The notes under the pieces: generated by a model | The model's input: only the letters and a program-made list of their open reading frames with translations | Database searches by the model: none | Told to the model about the DNA's origin: nothing | Origin: Cordilura impudica | Lineage: Eukaryota > Arthropoda > Insecta > Diptera > Scathophagidae | Direction: 5' to 3' | Assembly: GCA_963682025.1 (NCBI GenBank) | Contig: OY821520.1 | Span: 3,258,926 to 3,322,925 of the forward strand | Length of the DNA: 64,000 nucleotides | Translations under genes and position numbers: made by a program | Shown here: one piece after another, positions 58,036 through 64,000 of the stretch | Numbering within the stretch: position 1 is the first letter of the stretch | How the letters are laid out: each line of letters opens with the position of its first letter

Positions 58036-58460
58036 TATGTAACTACCAAAAATGTTTGAACTAGACCCATCTTTTATTATACCGATCGACTCAGAATCAC
58101 TTTCCGAGTCGATTTAGGGATTTCCGTCCGTCCATCTGTGTGTCCATGCAAACCTTGTAATCAAACTACAGGTCGAAAATATAAATATATTTTGATGAAA
58201 CTTGGAATATGAGTTTTTATCGGCCATAGGATGAAGGCTATAGAAACTGGTGAAATTCGGTCCATGTTCAGACCTAGTCCCCATGACCCATATGAAATCG
58301 ACTTAAATTGTCATAATATCTACATTATCATATAGATCTAGGCTAAATTGGGTTTGTGTATGTTTATTGCATCCATTAATCAGTAGTCCAAAAATAAACC
58401 CTATAGGACAGGTCCTAGTCATAGCCCCCATCTTCCCGATCTTCACTTATATTTATTTAA
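58036..58460 (+). mobile_element. HINE copy 11, fragment
   Basis: It runs from GTAACTACCAAAAATGTTTG to CCCGATCTTCACTTATATTT and lacks both termini. It is more diverged than its neighbours. Confidence 0.75.
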
Positions 58461-59029
58461 ATGGGATTTTGGCAACTTATTACTTTTCAATCATGAATAA
58501 TGTTTAAGGAAAAATTGTTTAATAAAATTGAAATATAGAAATTTCGTTCTGAAACGTTGCCGTATTGCTTTTGTGGACTTTTGTTTAGAGGTTTTAGTGA
58601 AAAATATTGATTTTCTTAAGGGTCGATAAATATCAGCTAGATACGTTACTAAAGAAGAATATACAGAAAAATAGTACATTTGCTTTAGCCATCTCGTTAG
58701 CTTTTTCTCCTCAGTTTTTGTCATTGTCCACTTCAATGGTATTTTAAGCGATTTGATATCTCATGTTTACAAATGCATGGAACATTCATATAGACGATTA
58801 TAATGTTGTTTTTTCCTTTTATGTTTGTATTTTTTTTATACTTTATTATAATATTCTCCTAAATGCCGATTTATCATAGTTCTGATACTAATTGCTAATT
58901 AACTTTTTTTTTTTTTTTTGATTTTGAGTGTTTGGCAATTTATCCTAGCATAGTGTGTGGCAGTGACATTTTTGTGGGTGAAAGAAAATTGGTGGAAATC
59001 AGCACTCTAACTTAAGGCAAAGAAAACAA
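58461..59029. other. AT-rich spacer
   Basis: An 81-codon minus-strand frame at 58491-58736 has no recognisable domain. A T run lies at 58905-58919. Confidence 0.35.
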
Positions 59030-59391
59030 TTAAGAAAATTATAGTCGGTGTAGGCCGATACTATGGCAATTTAAGTCGATCTCATAGGGGTCATTTGTAT
59101 GGAGACTAGAACGGAACATGAACCAATTTTCACCAATTTCAATAGTATTCATCGTATGAGCGATTAAAGCTCATATACCAAATTTCATCAAAACATATTC
59201 ATATTTGCGACCTGTATGGACACACAGACGGACGGACGGTTGTACAGATGGACATCGCTAAATCGACTCAGAAAGCGATTCTGAGTCGATCGGTATAATA
59301 AAAGATGGGTCTAGGTCAAACATTTTTTGTAGTCACAAACATCAGCACAAAGTCATTATACCCTGACCACATTGTGGTATAGGGTATAAAA
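59030..59391 (-). mobile_element. HINE copy 12, large internal deletion
   Basis: The left terminus (AATTAAGAAAATTATAGTCG) is followed directly by the distal body (ATGGCAATTTAAGTCG), so about 400 bp are missing. The right end TGGTATAGGGTATAAA is present. Confidence 0.8.
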
Positions 59392-59459
59392 CGTCCGTTC
59401 GCTTCATAAAACAAATCAAACATCCTAGTCTGTCACATACATACTCGTATATGCATACG

Positions 59460-61120
59460 AGGGTGACCCTTAATAAAAAAAAAGTGTTCAAACTCTCGGT
59501 CGCACCCTCTAGAAATATGCGAATAGCAAAAAAAGTGACAAATATAAAGATTAGGCCCAATCAAAAAACATTTAGAGGCGGCTCAACGCGATTGAAAATT
59601 TCAAGTGTGTTTATATGGGGAAAATACGAAAATTTGGTTCTATAGTTTAATTTTTCCGACAAATTGTTATATAATTCGGGATCAGTATTAAATTATTTTT
59701 CCAAAAAGCTCTAAAACTTCAAAAGCGAATAAAAACTCGCCAAGAAATAGCAAATGCCCCAGACCACTTTTGTGAAAAAAAAAACTAGGTCATGAAATTT
59801 GATAGCATTTTTTTCAACTTTGAGAAATTGATCAAAGCCATAATTTTTTTGTCTCTATACTTATAATTAATCAGATATGAAGTATTGTTTTAATACGAAG
59901 TTTTTAACCTATTGCGCATTGAGACCGAAAATGGGAAATTTTTTTGATAAAATTTTGAAAACTCCTTTTTCGTGTTTTAAAAATTTTTCTTAAACAAAAT
60001 TTAAACAATGGATCTGGCACTTTAAAGTTTTGTTAAATACATATTACAGACTAACTGCGTGAATTTTTAAGTAAATCCCTGCCAGAATTTTTTAACAAAG
60101 ATTTTATTTTCGCGGATTTCGAGAAAAATAGAATTTTCGTAAAATATTCTGTAAATGTACTATTTCTAAATACTTTGTATCAAAAATTCATCACTTTTCT
60201 ACTTTTAAATGTTATATATTTTATCTTAATAGCCTAGGGTTTCGGAAAAAAAAATATTATGACCCCATTACAAATATTGGAATTGGGGTCACATACATAT
60301 GACCCCAAGCTAATAAAAGACAATTTATTCAAAAAATTCAAATATTTTGTAAGTGCTGTTGAATTTTTAGATGCGATGCTTAAAATATAATAGCCAAATA
60401 TGTAGAACTTCCGCTCCTAAAATTTGGGATAAGTCCGAGAACGTGAAACCATTATTTGCCAAGGTCAGCTTTGGATTTTAAGATATTTTTAAATAAAACT
60501 GACCGATAGCGAGTTTTTTAGAATTTAAGAAATTCGGTTAATTTTTATTTATTTAACCCTTCAGTGCTGCTGGGATCAAAATAATCCATTGTGATATACC
60601 TTTGATGCAATTATCTGCTTATTGCTCGCGAATATAAATTAAAACAACTTTTAACCAATTTTGTTATAAAATTATTTTATATATAAAAACTATCTATATT
60701 TTTCTAAATAAAATAAGAAGACCCAAATAATGATCCAAAGCTAATAAAAGACATTGAATTCAAAAGAATATGAAATATAAAATTAATAAAATAATATAAA
60801 ATTAAAGAAAAGCAATACTTATTGCAAGTCGTGATTGATTACAGAAAACAATTTGAATCGCACACTAAATCATCCTTAAATACACCAAAATAAATAGAAT
60901 TAATTTGATATATCATATTATTTTCGTAAAATCTGAAAAAGGTCATATTTTCCCCATATAAACACACTTGAAATTTTCAATCGTGTTGAGCCACCTCAAA
61001 ATGTTTTTTGATTGGCCGAAAACTTTGTATTTCTCACTTATTTTGCTATTCGCATATTTCTAGGGGGTGCAATCGAGAGTTTTAACACTTTTTTTTCTCC
61101 ATATAATGAAGGGGCACCCT
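59460..61120. mobile_element. 1.66-kb element with TIRs of about 175 bp
   Basis: 59460-59632 and 60945-61120 are inverted copies. Shared tracts include AAGTGTT-AAACTCTCG, CTAGAAATATGCGAATAGCA, CCAATCAAAAAACATTT and TTTCAAGTGTGTTTATATGG. The ends read AGGGTGACCCTT and AAGGGGCACCCT. The interior is AT-rich with no transposase frame and includes a small inverted repeat of TGACCCCA/TGGGGTCA at about 60260-60310. It resembles long-TIR foldback or MITE-like elements. No target duplication was clear. Confidence 0.8.
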
Positions 61121-61720
61121 AATACATACATAGAAGTGTACTTAAGGTCCGCATGGCTAAATGACAATTAAAGCCAGGTCTCTTTAAAAATGTTACTATA
61201 AACAAACATCTTGAATTTGAATATCATTTTTAAAATTCTAAGAAGAAATTTGTGTACTCTAGAGACTACAAAATAATGTAACTATTTTTTTGTTGTTATG
61301 TTTTAAAATTATATACGCACAGACAGACAATAGAAGCAAAAATGGAAAAGGATTTTTTTTTCATATCATAACAAACAGTCAAATATTTCCAGGCTGGACA
61401 GTTATGTCTACACATTGAATTTACATCTTTATTTAATAAATTTTACAAAGTACGTTTTGCAAAATTGTTGTTGGTAGATTTCACTGTACATACTAACTAA
61501 CGTTAGATCAAAAAACGGAAGAATATTTTTTACATAAAACACATTTTACATGTTATTAAAATTTACAAACAAGCGGAAGAAGAGGAAGAAGAAGAAGAAG
61601 AGGGGGAAAGCAGGAGGAGTATGATATGAAAAATATATATTTGTTGCTATTGTGTTGGAAAGTGTCAAAGTGTGGAAACCATTAAAATCTTTCGTTTAGT
61701 GCTATTGTCTACTTTGCTAT
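61121..61720. other. AT-rich spacer
   Basis: A GAA-rich stretch lies at 61575-61603. No gene was recognised. Confidence 0.35.
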
Positions 61721-62508
61721 TTATACCCTATACCACTATGTGGTTTGGCTATAATGACTTTGTGCTGCTGTTTGTAACTACCAAAAATATTTGACCTAGA
61801 CCCATCTTTTATTATACCGATCGAATCAGAATCACTAACTGATTCGATTTAACGATGTCCGTCCGTCCGTCTTTGTGTCCATGTAAACATTGTAATCAAA
61901 CTGCAGATCGCAAATACGAATATATTTTGATGAAATTTGGTATATAAGCTATAGGATGAACGCTATTGAAATTGGTGAGAATCGGTCCATGTTCAGACCT
62001 AGCCCGCATACAAATGACCCCTATGAAATCGACATAAATTGCCACAAGATCCAAATTGTCATATAGATCTTACTCGAATTGGGTTTGTATGCGTTTATTA
62101 CATCCATTAATGAGTAGTCCAAAAATTATCCCTATGGGACAACTCTTAGTCATAGGCCCCATATAGAGCTGCTTCCCGATCTTCATTTAAATCTATCAAA
62201 AAACAAAAATATTGCACTGATTCTTCTCAAATTTTGTTTGTACATATATATTTTTGCAAAATACAAGGGACTTTACCAAACGTGGTCAGAATCGGTCAAT
62301 TTTTGGGCCTAGTTCTCATATAGATATAGCATCCGATATGAACTTTTTCATATCTGCAGCCAAAAAAATTAATAAAAATCCCACTCAAATTTGGTTTATG
62401 CTTATTTTCTATGTCCAGTTAGTTGGGCCTATGATATAGGGTCTCTAAACGCATCGTATAGGGTATCGTATAGTCGGTCTAGGCCGACTATAATTTTCTT
62501 ACTTGTTT
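61721..62508 (+). mobile_element. HINE copy 13, full length
   Basis: TTATACCCTATACCACTATG starts it. The 3' subterminal repeat, the palindrome with one change (GGTCTAGGCCGACT) and TCTTACTTGTTT end it. The (GTCC)n tract has about three units. Confidence 0.9.
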
Positions 62509-62655
62509 TCTTCTAGTTCAGTTAACACTGTTTAAACCGCAATTTATAGAATTTTTAATAACTGTTTAAAACGGAATATGCACTGGTTTACAGTAATAGA
62601 TTGTAAATGATTTAGAGTCGCTTCTCATAATATCGTATGGCACGATTTCCTAATA

Positions 62656-63171
62656 TTTTTGTTTTTTGATAGATTTAAGTGAAGATCGGGAAGCAGCTCT
62701 ATAAGGGGCCTATGACTAAGAGTTGTCCCATAGGGGTCATTTTTGGACTACTGATTTATGGATATAATAACCACATACAAACCCAATTTGACTAAGATTT
62801 ATATGATAATTTGGATCTTATGGCAATTTATGTTGATTTCATAGGGGTCATTTGTATGGGGGCCATGTGTGAACATGGATCGATTCTCATCAATTTCAGT
62901 AGCGTTTATCCTATGGCCGATAAAAGCTTATATACCAAATTTCATCAAAATACATTCATATTTGCGACCTGCAGTTTGATTACAAGCTTTACATGGACAC
63001 ACAGACAGACGGCCGGATGGAAGGACGGACGGACATCGTTAAATCGAATCAAATAGTGATTCTGATTCGATCGGCATACTAAAATATGGGTCTAGGTCAA
63101 ATATTTTTGGGAGTTACAAACAGCAGCACAAAGTCATTATACCCAAACCACATAGTGGTATAGGGTATAAA
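62656..63171 (-). mobile_element. HINE copy 14, 3'-truncated, fused to an array
   Basis: It begins inside the body at TATTTTTGTTTTTTGATAGA and runs to TGGTATAGGGTATAAAA, where an A-rich array begins without a gap. The GGAC region is degenerate (GACGGCCGGATGGAAGGAC). Confidence 0.88.
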
Positions 63172-63172
63172 A

Positions 63173-64000
63173 ATGAAAAATAAAAAATAAAAAATTAAAA
63201 ATGAAAATAAAAAATAAAAAATGAAAAATAAAAAATGAAAAATGAAAAACGAAAAATTAAAAATAAAAAATAAAAAATAAAAAATAAAAATGAAAAATAA
63301 AAAATGAAAAATTAAAAATGAAAAATGAAAAATTAAAAATAGGAAATTATGTGAAAAATGAAAAATAAAAATTGAAAGATAAAAAATGAAAAACGAAAAA
63401 TTAAAATGAAAAATATAGAATGAAAAACGAAAAATTAAAAATGAAAAATAAAAAATGAAAAAAAATAAAAAAATAAAAAATGAAAAATAAAGAATGAAAA
63501 ACGAAAAATTAAAAATAAAAAAAAAATAAAAAATAAAAATGAAAAATGAAAAATAAAAAATGAAAAATTAAAAATGAAAAATGGAAAATAAAAAATTAAA
63601 TGAAAAATAAAAAATAAAAGATAAAAAATGAAAAATGAAAAATTAAAAATATAAAATGAAAAACGAAAAATGAAAAATGAAAAATAAAAAATAAAAAATA
63701 AAAAAAAAAATAAAAAATTAAAAATTAAAAATTAAAAACTAAACATTAAAAATTAAAAATTAAAAATTAAAAATTAAAAATTAAAAATTAAAAATTAAAA
63801 ATTAAAAATTAAAAATTAAGAATTAAAAATTAAAAATTAAAAATTAAAAATTAAAAATTAAAAATTAAAAATTAAAAATTAAAAATTAAAAATTAAAAAT
63901 TAAAAATTAAAAATTAAAAATTAAAAATTAAAAATTAAAAATTAAAAATTAAAAATTAAAAATTAAAAATTAAAAATTAAAAATTAAAAATTAAAAATTA
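63173..64000 (-). repeat. Terminal low-complexity array, A-rich on plus
   Basis: Mixed GAAAAATAAAAAAT units to about 63710, then nearly pure AAAAATT heptamers to the window edge, about 40 units. It is the opposite strand of the 24591-26577 motif and continues beyond the window. Confidence 0.97.

Noticed and set aside
59460..61120. Small gene at 59451-59645
   Set aside because: It lies in the terminal inverted repeat of the long-TIR element, and its mirror copy does not keep the frame.
3971..62439. Recurring 60-95-codon frames beginning like MQNTRDFTKHGQDRS or MDLMAIYVDFIGVIC
   Set aside because: They are translations of the HINE body and appear only inside its copies, on either strand, with frame breaks. 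They do not represent a gene.

Overview
This is an AT-rich, repeat-dominated piece of a nuclear genome from a higher fly. The protein-coding genes are insect orthologues of XPR1, Ada3, SWT1 and scully, with short introns of about 60-200 bp and GTAAGT-type donors. The commonest repeats are DINE-1-like Helitron relatives. A calyptrate fly (blowfly or house-fly group) is my best guess; that is an inference from repeat style and protein similarity, not a database match.

Four confident host genes occupy a small part of the window. An XPR1-type phosphate exporter lies on the minus strand at 11444-15742, with seven coding exons I could join in frame to 674 aa. The SAGA/ATAC subunit Ada3 is a single plus-strand exon at 32720-34153. 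A SWT1-type RNA endonuclease (WW + PIN) lies convergent to it on the minus strand at 35094-37267, with seven exons and 583 aa. Scully, the mitochondrial 17-beta-HSD type 10 homologue, is at 44152-45103 (two coding exons, 255 aa). They have unrelated jobs and only share the locus.

The rest is mobile DNA. The best-preserved element is a complete hAT transposon (6469-9201) with perfect 12-bp terminal inverted repeats, a perfect 8-bp target duplication and an uninterrupted 637-aa transposase. A piggyBac element (17418-19692) keeps its TTAA sites and 11-bp TIRs but its gene is broken. Relics of Tigger/pogo, Tc1, another hAT and two non-LTR retrotransposons are present. At least fourteen full or partial copies of one Helitron-like non-autonomous family (HINE) are spread over the window, plus pieces of a second such family with the same 3' terminus. 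Several MITE families occur, some nested or inverted, and there is a 1.66-kb element with TIRs of about 175 bp.

Low-complexity arrays of TTTTTAA / TTTTTCATTTTTTA type are prominent: 24591-26577 is about 2 kb long, and the window ends inside another at 63173-64000. Four array edges abut HINE copies, and in all four the T-rich strand is the HINE top strand.

Less certain but noteworthy are a GC-rich island (4841-5121) with an apparent 62-nt intron joining a 72-codon frame, and a GAGA-TATA-initiator promoter followed by a 60-nt intron near 39.4-39.85 kb. I found no CRISPR array, operon, rRNA or recognisable tRNA, and no convincing evidence of a new defence or metabolic system.
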